DNA of 6,638 nt from Rhodobacter sp. (GTDB taxonomy: Bacteria > Pseudomonadota > Alphaproteobacteria > Rhodobacterales > Rhodobacteraceae), in assembly GCA_013824055.1 (NCBI GenBank), contig PNNE01000343.1, positions 1-6,638 on the forward strand. The letters are read 5' to 3'. The notes below the pieces were generated by a model. That model did not search any database, had not been told where the DNA came from, and saw nothing but the letters and a program-made list of their open reading frames with translations. Positions 1-5,207 of this stretch are shown here, piece after piece (within the stretch, counting starts at the first letter, position 1; every line of letters starts with the position of its first letter). Position numbers and translations under genes: made by a program.

Positions 1-527
1 GGCGTTCCGTGGTTGTAGCGCGAGGTCCCGAAATAGACGTCGTTCAGGTCGGTATGGCTGTCGAACTGGATCATCCCCACCGGCCCCGGATTTGGCCGCG
101 CCTTCGCGACCGCCCGCAGGATGGGCAGGCTGCACAGATGATCCCCGCCCCCGGTCAAGGGCCGCACCCCCGCCGCCACGACCCGGTCATAGAACGCCTC
201 CATCCGCGCCATCGAATCCATCAGATCGCCGGGGTTGGGCGCCACGTCCCCCAGGTCGGCACAGCGCGCCAGGGTGAAAGGCGCCACCCAGGTCGCCCCG
301 TTCTGCGCCCGGATCATCGTGGACAGGTCGCGCAACTGGCGCGGTCCGTGCCGCGGACCGGGGCGATTGGTGGTCCCACCATCCCAGGGCGCTCCGATCA
401 GCCCGATCTGCACCTGCCCGAACCGGGGATGGTCGAACGGCACATGCGGCAGCCGCATGAAGGTCGGCACTCCGGCAAAGCGCGGCAGATCAAAGCCCGA
501 GACCGGCTGGAAGAACGTGTCCGTCAT
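1..527 (-). CDS. Ureohydrolase (agmatinase / guanidinobutyrase-like), N-terminal part, cut by the left window edge
   Basis: This is a manganese-dependent amidinohydrolase of the arginase/agmatinase family, which releases urea from a guanidino compound in the cytoplasm. 175 codons are present and the C-terminal part lies outside the window. Seen in the translation: a leading FQPVSGFDLPRFAGVPT segment, IGLIGAPWDGGTTNRPGPRHGPRQ (residues about 41-64, typical of the family N-terminus), GGGDH with the first metal-ligand His at about 130, FDSHTD with ligands D156, H158 and D160, and NHGT with H173. The start at 525-527 is chosen because AGGGGG lies 6 nt upstream (534-539). The early motif order resembles agmatinase, guanidinobutyrase and guanidinopropionase, and these cannot be separated without the C-terminal substrate-binding loops. 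Most relatives have Ala where this protein has Ser157. The gene is divergent from the bactofilin gene and shows no partner gene here. Confidence 0.88.
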   Translation of the reverse strand, partial: MTDTFFQPVSGFDLPRFAGVPTFMRLPHVPFDHPRFGQVQIGLIGAPWDGGTTNRPGPRHGPRQLRDLSTMIRAQNGATWVAPFTLARCADLGDVAPNPGDLMDSMARMEAFYDRVVAAGVRPLTGGGDHLCSLPILRAVAKARPNPGPVGMIQFDSHTDLNDVYFGTSRYNHGT

Positions 528-533
528 CAGTGA

Positions 534-539
534 CCCCCT
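534..539 (-). promoter_or_regulatory. Ribosome binding site of the ureohydrolase gene
   Basis: AGGGGG on the minus strand lies 6 nt before the ATG at 525-527. It fixes that codon as the start; I see no better upstream candidate in the same frame. Confidence 0.6.
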
Positions 540-634
540 GATTCCCGACCCGATCTGACCACCCTGCCCCCGTCTTGTCAGGCCCGGATGCGACATCGTC
601 CACGGGGAAAGCCGCCTTCCGCGCACGCCGCCCC

Positions 635-665
635 TTGACCCGACAACCGTGATCCGTCCTTATCA
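635..665 (+). promoter_or_regulatory. Candidate sigma-70-type promoter for the bactofilin gene
   Basis: TTGACC (635-640) matches the -35 consensus at five of six positions. A weak -10 follows, either CCTTAT at 658-663 (17-nt spacer) or TTATCA at 660-665 (19-nt spacer). Transcription would start about 25 nt before the bactofilin ATG at 695. The rest of the 528-694 divergent region shows only the two ribosome binding sites. I found no convincing minus-strand promoter for the ureohydrolase; CTGACA at 576-581 with TCAGAT at 553-558 is a poor match. Confidence 0.4.
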
Positions 666-694
666 AACCAACCCGTCCCCCAAGGATTGCGCAG

Positions 695-1075
695 ATGTTT
701 TCCAAGACCTCCGACCCCACCTCAGCCCCGCCCGTGCCGCGCCCCTCGGCGCCCGGCACCAACTCGGCCCGCTCGGTCCTCGGCGCAGACCTGCGCATCA
801 CCGGCGAGATCAGCTCCTCCGGCTCGGTCGAGGTGCTGGGCGAGATCGAAGGCAACATCACCGCGAACGGCCTCAGCATCGGGCAAGAGGGCCGGGTGAA
901 AGGCTCGATCAACGCCCATACCGTCGAGGTGAAGGGCAAGTTCGACGGCAAGGTCTCGTGCGAAAGCTTCACGCTGCGCGCCTCGTCCGAAGTGAAGGCC
1001 GACGTGAACGCGGTCGCCCTGGTCATCGAAAGCGGCGCCCGGATCGAGGGGCGTTTCACCAAGCCAAAGGCCTAG
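695..1075 (+). CDS. Bactofilin (polymer-forming cytoskeletal protein)
   Basis: Bactofilins polymerise without nucleotide into filaments, often at the inner membrane, and act as scaffolds for cell-shape and peptidoglycan enzymes. The product has 126 residues. Residues 1-26 are a Pro/Ser-rich, probably disordered tail. Residues about 28-121 form the bactofilin core of short beta-strand repeats with regularly spaced Gly: ITGEISSSGSVEVLGEIEG, VKGSINAHTVEVKGKFDGKV, then SGARIEGRF. This is the right-handed beta-helix pattern of the family. The C-terminal tail is only FTKPKA, giving a compact single-domain member. AAGGA (682-686) lies 8 nt before the ATG. No M23 peptidase gene, a frequent bactofilin neighbour, lies beside it; the neighbours are a divergent ureohydrolase and a convergent thioesterase. 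The TAG stop shares bases with the thioesterase stop. The family call is firm, but the cellular role in this organism is not known from sequence. Confidence 0.93.
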   Translation: MFSKTSDPTSAPPVPRPSAPGTNSARSVLGADLRITGEISSSGSVEVLGEIEGNITANGLSIGQEGRVKGSINAHTVEVKGKFDGKVSCESFTLRASSEVKADVNAVALVIESGARIEGRFTKPKA

Positions 1076-1500
1076 ACGGCCGCTTTGGGCGGGATCGCAT
1101 AGGTCAGGCCTGCCCGCGCCACCGGCTCGGGCGCTCCCTCGCTGAACACCATGACATCGCCCACCGCCAGGCTGCGCCCCAGCTTCAGCACCCGCGCCTC
1201 GCCCAGCAGATCGCGCCCCGCCGCGGGCTTGCGCATGAAGTCGATCGCGCAATTCGTCGTCACCGCCAGCGCAACCGGCCCGATCCGCGCCAGGATCGCC
1301 AGATAGATCGCCACATCCGCCAGGGCAAAGATCGACGGCCCGCTGACCGTGCCACCCGGCCGCAGGTGCCGCTCGGCCACCCGCAGGCGCAGGACCACGC
1401 CCTCCGGCCCGACCCGCTCCACCGCGAAATCATCGGCCACCTGGCCGAACTCGCGCGAAAGGAACGTGGTCAGCGCCGCCTGATCCATCCGAAGCTGCAT
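1072..1500 (-). CDS. PaaI-family hotdog-fold thioesterase
   Basis: Likely hydrolyses acyl- or aryl-CoA thioesters in the cytoplasm; the substrate is unknown. The product has 142 residues, normal for the PaaI/4HBT group. Seen: PGGTVSGPSIFALADVAIY (residues about 48-66), the central hotdog helix that carries the acidic residue (D62) in this superfamily, followed by a beta-strand segment TTNCAIDFMRKP (81-92) and a C-terminal strand around VGDVMVFSEG. I chose the ATG at 1498-1500, with AGGGG just 3 nt upstream, which is short. An ATG at 1486-1488 (138 residues) is the alternative. A longer reading to 1566 is open but encodes low-complexity residues from the antisense of a neighbouring repeat, so I reject it. 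The gene is divergent from the crotonase-like gene with about 41-65 bp between starts, which may reflect a shared acyl-CoA role (inference). Confidence 0.85.
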   Translation of the reverse strand: MQLRMDQAALTTFLSREFGQVADDFAVERVGPEGVVLRLRVAERHLRPGGTVSGPSIFALADVAIYLAILARIGPVALAVTTNCAIDFMRKPAAGRDLLGEARVLKLGRSLAVGDVMVFSEGAPEPVARAGLTYAIPPKAAV

Positions 1501-1522
1501 CTTCCCCTCATCCGCCGCCGCT

Positions 1523-1530
1523 CCTAGACT
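1523..1530 (+). promoter_or_regulatory. Possible -10 element for the crotonase-like gene
   Basis: CCTAGACT resembles CCTAGTGT, the candidate -10 found before ctaA on the minus strand (6400-6407). The -35 position (TTCCCC, 1502-1507, 17-nt spacer) is poor. Transcription would begin around 1537, leaving almost no leader before the first ATG (1542) but a usable one before the third (1566). Confidence 0.25.
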
Positions 1531-1536
1531 GGCGTC

Positions 1537-1574
1537 ACGCAATGGGGGACGCAATGGGGGACGCAATGGGGGAC
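1537..1574 (+). repeat. Tandem repeat of 12 bp (three copies) carrying start codons
   Basis: The unit ACGCAATGGGGG occurs three times without mismatch (1537-1548, 1549-1560, 1561-1572), followed by a partial AC. Each copy carries an ATG in the same reading frame (1542, 1554, 1566), and the G-run of one copy lies 5 nt before the ATG of the next, so it can act as a ribosome binding site. The length is a multiple of 3, so gain or loss of a copy only adds or removes MGDA at the N-terminus. Confidence 0.9.
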
Positions 1575-2345
1575 AGCCTGATCCGACGCGACGTCCAGGA
1601 TGGGGTCGCCACCGTCACTCTCGCGTCGCCGCAGACGCTGAATGCGCTCTCCACGCCGATGCTGATGACCCTGGCCGAGACCTTCGCGGCCATCGCCATC
1701 GACGACCGCGTCCGCGTCGTGATCCTGGCCGCCGAGGGCAAGGCCTTCTCCGCCGGTCACGACCTGAAAGAGATGCAGTCCTTCCGCTCTGCGTCCGATG
1801 GGGGCGAAGCGCAGTTCCATGCCCTCTTCGACCGCTGTGCCGACGTGATGCAGCAGATCGCCGCCCTGCCCCAGCCGGTGATCGCCCAGGTCCAGGGCGT
1901 CGCCACTGCCGCCGGTTGCCAGCTGGCCTGCACCTGCGACCTGATCACCGCCTCGCAAACCGCGCGCTTCGGGGTGAACGGCATCAACCTTGGCCTCTTC
2001 TGCGCGACCCCCGCCGTCGCCCTGACCCGCCGCCTGGCTCCCGGTGCCGCCTTCGAGCTGCTGACCACCGGCGAATTCCTGTCTGCCGAACGCGCCCATG
2101 CGTTGGGCGTCGTCAACCGGCTTGCCTCGCCCGACCAGCTGGAAGCCGAAACCCTGACTTGCCCAACCATCGCGTCGAAAGACCCGGCCGCGATCCGCCT
2201 TGGCAAACGCGCCTTCCAGGCCCAGCTTGGCCAGCCCCTGCGCGAGGCCTACGCCGTGGCCGGCAGCCTCATGGTGGAAAACGTCATGCTTCCCGACACC
2301 GCCGAGGGCATCCAGGCCTTTCTCGACCGGCGCCCGCAGACCTGA
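1566..2345 (+). CDS. ECHDC3-like enoyl-CoA hydratase/isomerase superfamily protein
   Basis: A crotonase-fold protein of 259 residues from the third repeat ATG (267 from 1542). I prefer the third ATG because GGGGG lies 5 nt upstream and the fold begins directly after it (LIRRDVQDGVATVTL). Domain landmarks, numbered from this start: CoA/oxyanion segment AFSAGHDLKEM (60-70), GVATAAGCQLACTCD (111-125), FGVNGINLGLFCATP (135-149), and a C-terminal MVENVMLPDTAEGIQAFL (236-253). The TAAGCQL and GLFC(A/S)TP signatures match, from memory, human ECHDC3 rather than classical crotonase. The positions of the two catalytic glutamates of classical enoyl-CoA hydratase (GGGCEL and QPEI in rat) are Gln119 and Gly139 here, so hydratase activity is doubtful; the real reaction is unknown. 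Relative to ECHDC3, the segment around residues 195-203 appears one residue shorter. It ends tail-to-tail with the MFS gene, 6 bp apart. Confidence 0.9.
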   Translation: MGDSLIRRDVQDGVATVTLASPQTLNALSTPMLMTLAETFAAIAIDDRVRVVILAAEGKAFSAGHDLKEMQSFRSASDGGEAQFHALFDRCADVMQQIAALPQPVIAQVQGVATAAGCQLACTCDLITASQTARFGVNGINLGLFCATPAVALTRRLAPGAAFELLTTGEFLSAERAHALGVVNRLASPDQLEAETLTCPTIASKDPAAIRLGKRAFQAQLGQPLREAYAVAGSLMVENVMLPDTAEGIQAFLDRRPQT

Positions 2346-2354
2346 CCGGGGTCA
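2343..2354. repeat. Palindrome holding the two convergent stop codons
   Basis: TGACCGGGGTCA has 5-bp arms (TGACC/GGTCA) around GG. Its left TGA ends the crotonase-like gene and its right TCA is the TGA of the MFS gene on the minus strand. The stem is too short and lacks a T-tract, so it is not a good intrinsic terminator by itself. Confidence 0.6.
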
Positions 2355-3539
2355 GCCGCCGAAGCTTTCGCGCCGCCGCAGCAGCAGCGCCATCAGCGCC
2401 AGCCCGGTGACCGCCAGCGCAAGGCAGACGGCATAGACCAGCCCCGGCCCGCCCAGCGCCAGAAGCCCCGCCCCGACCGACGGCGCCGCCGCCGAGGCCA
2501 GGATCGGCGCCACCGCCGCCGCCCCGGAAATCGCGCCAAAGCCCTGACGGCCCAGGATCTCGGCGATCAGCACCGGCCGCAGGATCGAGGTCAGCCCGAT
2601 CCCCGCGCCCTGCGCCAGGGCGAACCCGAAGATCAGCAGCGGCGCGGCCCCGGCCAGCCAAAGAAGCACCCCGGCCAGCACCATTCCGCCCAGCGAGGCC
2701 ATCGTCGCCTGGGTCGTCGTCACCCGCGCCCCCGCCGCCAGCAGGACCAGCCGCCCGGCAACCTGGGCAGGGCCGATGCAGGCCGCCGCCAGCGCCGCAA
2801 GCCCCGCTGCGGCCCCCCGGTCGGCAAACAGGATCAGCGCATAGGTGATCAGGATGCCGTGGTTCAGATAGACTGCCAGAAAGCCCAGCGCGATGATCCA
2901 GAAGGCGGGTTTCCGCAGTGCGGCCTGCAAGACTCCCGGCGGGTTGGGTGGCACGACCTGCCCCGCCCGCTCGCGCCGGCGCAACTGCCGGACGGCAAGC
3001 GCGTTCAGCGGCATCGCCAGCACGACCAGCCCGGCAAAGACGACCAGCGCGCCCTGCCCGCCCAGCGCGTTGCCCAGCCAGTGCCCCAGCGGAAAGGCCA
3101 GCGTGCCGGCAAAGCCCGCGACCAGCGTGACGCTGGTGATCGCCGCCCGCGCGCCGTCGCCCAGACGTCGGGTCAGGAAGGCGAAACAGGTCTCGTACAG
3201 ACTGCCCGCCTGCGCGACCCCGATCAGCGCCCAAAGCGCCAGCCACCCGGCCAGGCTGCCGGCAAACCCCAGGCCCGCCACGCCCAGCGCGCAAAGCCCA
3301 GGCAGCCAGATCAGCATCTCGCCGCCCAGGCCCCGGTCCACCAGCCGCCCGGTAAAGGGCGTCAGCGCCGCCATGATCAGGAAGGCCAGTGTCGGACCCA
3401 GCGCCAGCTCGCCCTTGGTCCAGCCCGTCGCCGCCACCAGGTCCGGCAGCAGCGCCGGAAAGGAATAATAGCAGCCCGCATAGATCAGCGTCTGACCCAC
3501 CGCCAGCAGCCAGACCGCCGCGCCGCCCTTCTCGATCAC
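2352..3539 (-). CDS. Major facilitator superfamily permease
   Basis: An inner-membrane secondary transporter with 395 residues and about 12 predicted membrane segments in two halves, normal for MFS. Seen: a first segment around residues 7-26, YYSFPALLPDLVAATGW leading into the second helix, the loop 2-3 signature GRLVDRG (64-70, a degenerate motif A), a charged cytoplasmic linker at about 183-210 (RQLRRRERAG) between the halves, and a short tail ending RRRESFGG. The second-helix entry recalls the oxalate/formate-antiporter-like branch, but no substrate can be assigned. The start is a GTG at 3537-3539 that overlaps the stop of a small upstream ORF as GTGA; no normal-spaced strong ribosome binding site precedes it, only GGCGGG 9 nt away, which suggests translational coupling. 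It is probably the last gene of the ctaA transcription unit. The residues are very rich in Ala, Gly and Leu, as expected for a membrane protein in a high-GC genome. Confidence 0.88.
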   Translation of the reverse strand: MIEKGGAAVWLLAVGQTLIYAGCYYSFPALLPDLVAATGWTKGELALGPTLAFLIMAALTPFTGRLVDRGLGGEMLIWLPGLCALGVAGLGFAGSLAGWLALWALIGVAQAGSLYETCFAFLTRRLGDGARAAITSVTLVAGFAGTLAFPLGHWLGNALGGQGALVVFAGLVVLAMPLNALAVRQLRRRERAGQVVPPNPPGVLQAALRKPAFWIIALGFLAVYLNHGILITYALILFADRGAAAGLAALAAACIGPAQVAGRLVLLAAGARVTTTQATMASLGGMVLAGVLLWLAGAAPLLIFGFALAQGAGIGLTSILRPVLIAEILGRQGFGAISGAAAVAPILASAAAPSVGAGLLALGGPGLVYAVCLALAVTGLALMALLLRRRESFGG

Positions 3540-3658
3540 CGGAATGTACCCGCCAGGAGAACCTCCTCGTGCGCCTTCGGCTTCTCGTCGCGCGCGTCCC
3601 AGCGAGGAGGGACGAAGTCCAACGACGAGCGGCCCCCAAGCGACCAGGCAAAAGACAT
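3536..3658 (-). CDS. Candidate small protein (40 residues) upstream of the MFS gene
   Basis: I do not recognise this protein. The reading runs from the ATG at 3656-3658 (MSFAWSLGGRSSLDF...) to TGA at 3536-3538. Points for it: AGGGA lies 7 nt before the ATG, about 31 of 39 sense codons end in G or C as in the neighbouring genes, and its stop overlaps the MFS GTG by 4 bases, a common arrangement for coupled genes. The peptide is hydrophilic and charged towards the end (WDARDEKPKAHEEVLLAG), with two Trp, no membrane segment and no Cys. It could be a real small protein, a leader peptide that controls MFS translation, or a chance ORF in high-GC DNA. It is the only coding candidate in the roughly 200-bp gap between the M32 and MFS genes. 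Confidence 0.38.
   Translation of the reverse strand: MSFAWSLGGRSSLDFVPPRWDARDEKPKAHEEVLLAGTFR
3555..3567 (-). other. Small hairpin with Shine-Dalgarno-like AGGAGG before the MFS start
   Basis: On the minus strand AGGAGGTTCTCCT folds as AGGAG/CTCCT around GTT. It contains the best anti-16S match near the MFS gene, but that match (3562-3567) ends 22 nt before the GTG, too far for normal initiation. It may assist re-initiation after the small ORF, cause ribosome pausing, or be chance. Confidence 0.3.
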
Positions 3659-3692
3659 TGGCAAGTCCCTGACGTCCGCGGTCAAATCTTTG

Positions 3693-3727
3693 ATCCCAAG
3701 GGGATTGCCAGGCTTGTCCACCCTGGC
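3693..3727 (-). other. Two adjacent inverted repeats after the M32 peptidase gene
   Basis: On the minus strand, 11 nt after the peptidase stop, GCCAGG and CCTGGC (3722-3727 and 3707-3712) form a 6-bp stem with a 9-nt loop. The next repeat, ATCCC/GGGAT (3693-3705), has a 3-nt loop. No T-tract follows beyond a TTT at about 3686-3688, so this is a weak terminator at best. It may instead protect or process the 3' end of the ctaA-peptidase message. The rest of 3540-3737 holds only the small ORF. Confidence 0.3.
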
Positions 3728-3737
3728 CACCCCGCGC

Positions 3738-5207
3738 TCAGATCCCGTAGATCTCGCCGAACTTGGCCTCCAGATAGTCCAGCAGCGGGGCTTCCGACGG
3801 CTCGAACCCGCAGGCCCGCCTGACGACATCCCGCGGCTCGTAAAGCCCGCCATGCCGCTGCAGCCGCTCGCGCAGCCAACCCGTCGCCGCCGACACGTCC
3901 CCCCGGGCCATCTGGCTGTCCAGTCCCGGAACCTCGGTCCGCAGCGCCTTGACCAGGCAGCCCGCATAGACATTGCCCAGAGTGTAGGTCGGGAAGTAGC
4001 CGAAAAGCCCGCAGGACCAGTGCACGTCCTGCAGCATCCCGTTCGAGGGCCGATCCACCGCCACGCCAAAATCCGCCCGGAACCTGTCGTTCCAGGCCGC
4101 CTCGAGATCGGCCACGTCAAGCTCGCCCCTGATCAGGGCCCGCTCCAGATCGAACCGCAGCATGACATGCAGGTTGTAATGCACCTCGTCCGCTTCGGTC
4201 CGGATATACCCAGGATGCACCCGGTTCACCGCCTTGTAGAACCCGTCCGCATCGGCGATGCCGAAGTCCCCGAAGATCTCGCGCATCCGGCCGTAAAGCC
4301 AGGTGGTGAAGGCCCGGCTTCGTCCCAGCTGGTTTTCGTAGGACCGGCTCTGGCTTTCATGCACGCCCATCGACACACCGCGCCCGATGGGGGTCAGAGC
4401 ATGGTCCGCGTCGATTCCCTGCTCATAAGCCGCGTGTCCGACCTCGTGGATGGTGGAGTAAAGGCAGTTGAACGGATCCGTCTCGGAAACCCGCGTGGTG
4501 ATCCGCACGTCATGGCCCGAGCCAGAGCTGAACGGATGCACCGCCAGATCGACCCGGCCCCGCGACCAGTCATAGCCGAAGACCGTCGCCAGCTCCCGGC
4601 TCAGCGCAAGCTGATCGTCCTGCCCGAAGGTCCCGACCACGCCAGGTGGCGCCTTCGCCCCCAGCACCCTTTCGCGCAGGCTGACCAGGCGCGGCCGCAT
4701 CGCATCGAACATCGCCGCGATCGCCGCCCCGGTCATTCCCGGCTCGTAGTCGTCGACCAGCGCGTCGTAGGGATCGCCCCCGGCCGCCAGCGCCGCGCCC
4801 TCGGCGCGCTTCAGGTCAACGACCTTGCGCAGGGTCGGCAGGAAGCCCGCCACATCCTGTCGCCCCCGGCAGTCGGCCCAGACCCCCTGGGCCAGCGACA
4901 TCGTCGTCGCGATCTCTTCGGCCAGCCTTGCCGGCACCTTCATCGCCCGCGCATGGGACCGCCGGATCTGCCGCAACTGCGCCTCGCCCACCGCGTCCGG
5001 TGCCTTGGCCATCGCAAGCCATTCGGCCAGCCGCGGGTCGGTGCGCCGCGCGTGCAGCACGGCTTCCAGCGCCCCGATCTCCTCGGACCGCTGCCCGGCC
5101 GCGCCCTCGGGCATCATCGTCTCCTGGTCCCAGCCCAGACGTCCCGCGACCTGAGCCAAAGCCTCGGTCTGGCGCTGGAACGCCATCAGATCATCATAGG
5201 CGTTCAT
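3738..5207 (-). CDS. M32-family metallocarboxypeptidase (carboxypeptidase Taq type)
   Basis: A cytoplasmic zinc carboxypeptidase that removes C-terminal residues from peptides. It has 489 residues, the usual family length (about 490-510). Motifs in order: HPF (224-226), GHDVRITTRV (231-240), the zinc site HEVGH (254-258) within IHEVGHAAYEQG, HESQSRSYEN (283-292) whose Glu284 is the third zinc ligand, IRTEADEVHYNLH (335-347), and DVHWSCGLFGYFPTY (394-408). All expected catalytic residues are present, so it should be active. The ATG at 5205-5207 is chosen because GAAGG lies 6 nt upstream and the family N-terminus starts here (YDDLMAFQRQTEALAQVAGRLGWDQETMMP); a longer reading to 5279 would lie inside ctaA. 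The start overlaps the ctaA stop as ATGA, so the two are very likely translated together. Its physiological substrate and any link to cytochrome oxidase are unknown. Confidence 0.95.
   Translation of the reverse strand: MNAYDDLMAFQRQTEALAQVAGRLGWDQETMMPEGAAGQRSEEIGALEAVLHARRTDPRLAEWLAMAKAPDAVGEAQLRQIRRSHARAMKVPARLAEEIATTMSLAQGVWADCRGRQDVAGFLPTLRKVVDLKRAEGAALAAGGDPYDALVDDYEPGMTGAAIAAMFDAMRPRLVSLRERVLGAKAPPGVVGTFGQDDQLALSRELATVFGYDWSRGRVDLAVHPFSSGSGHDVRITTRVSETDPFNCLYSTIHEVGHAAYEQGIDADHALTPIGRGVSMGVHESQSRSYENQLGRSRAFTTWLYGRMREIFGDFGIADADGFYKAVNRVHPGYIRTEADEVHYNLHVMLRFDLERALIRGELDVADLEAAWNDRFRADFGVAVDRPSNGMLQDVHWSCGLFGYFPTYTLGNVYAGCLVKALRTEVPGLDSQMARGDVSAATGWLRERLQRHGGLYEPRDVVRRACGFEPSEAPLLDYLEAKFGEIYGI

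Noticed and set aside
9..533. Plus-strand open frame of 174 codons at the left edge
   Set aside because: The minus strand here encodes a ureohydrolase with all expected metal-binding motifs; the plus frame is its antisense shadow.
649..1527. Plus-strand open frame of 292 codons across the bactofilin and thioesterase
   Set aside because: Arg/His/Gln-rich translation without domains; it crosses two convergent genes that are convincing in other frames.
1501..1566. N-terminal extension of the thioesterase up to an ATG at 1566
   Set aside because: The extra 22 residues (RPPLRPPLRDA...) are the antisense of the start-codon repeat of the divergent gene, and family members begin near the ATG at 1500 or 1488.
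2284..3651. Open frame of 455 codons on the minus strand overlapping the MFS gene in another frame
   Set aside because: Composition is Gly/Ala/Arg low complexity, and the 395-residue frame gives a clear 12-TM permease, so this is a shadow.
3655..3685. Possible minus-strand promoter TTGACC (3680-3685) before the small ORF
   Set aside because: No acceptable -10 at 16-18 nt (GCCAAT at 17 nt); a -10 at 19 nt (CAATGT) would overlap the small ORF start and be incompatible with its ribosome binding site.
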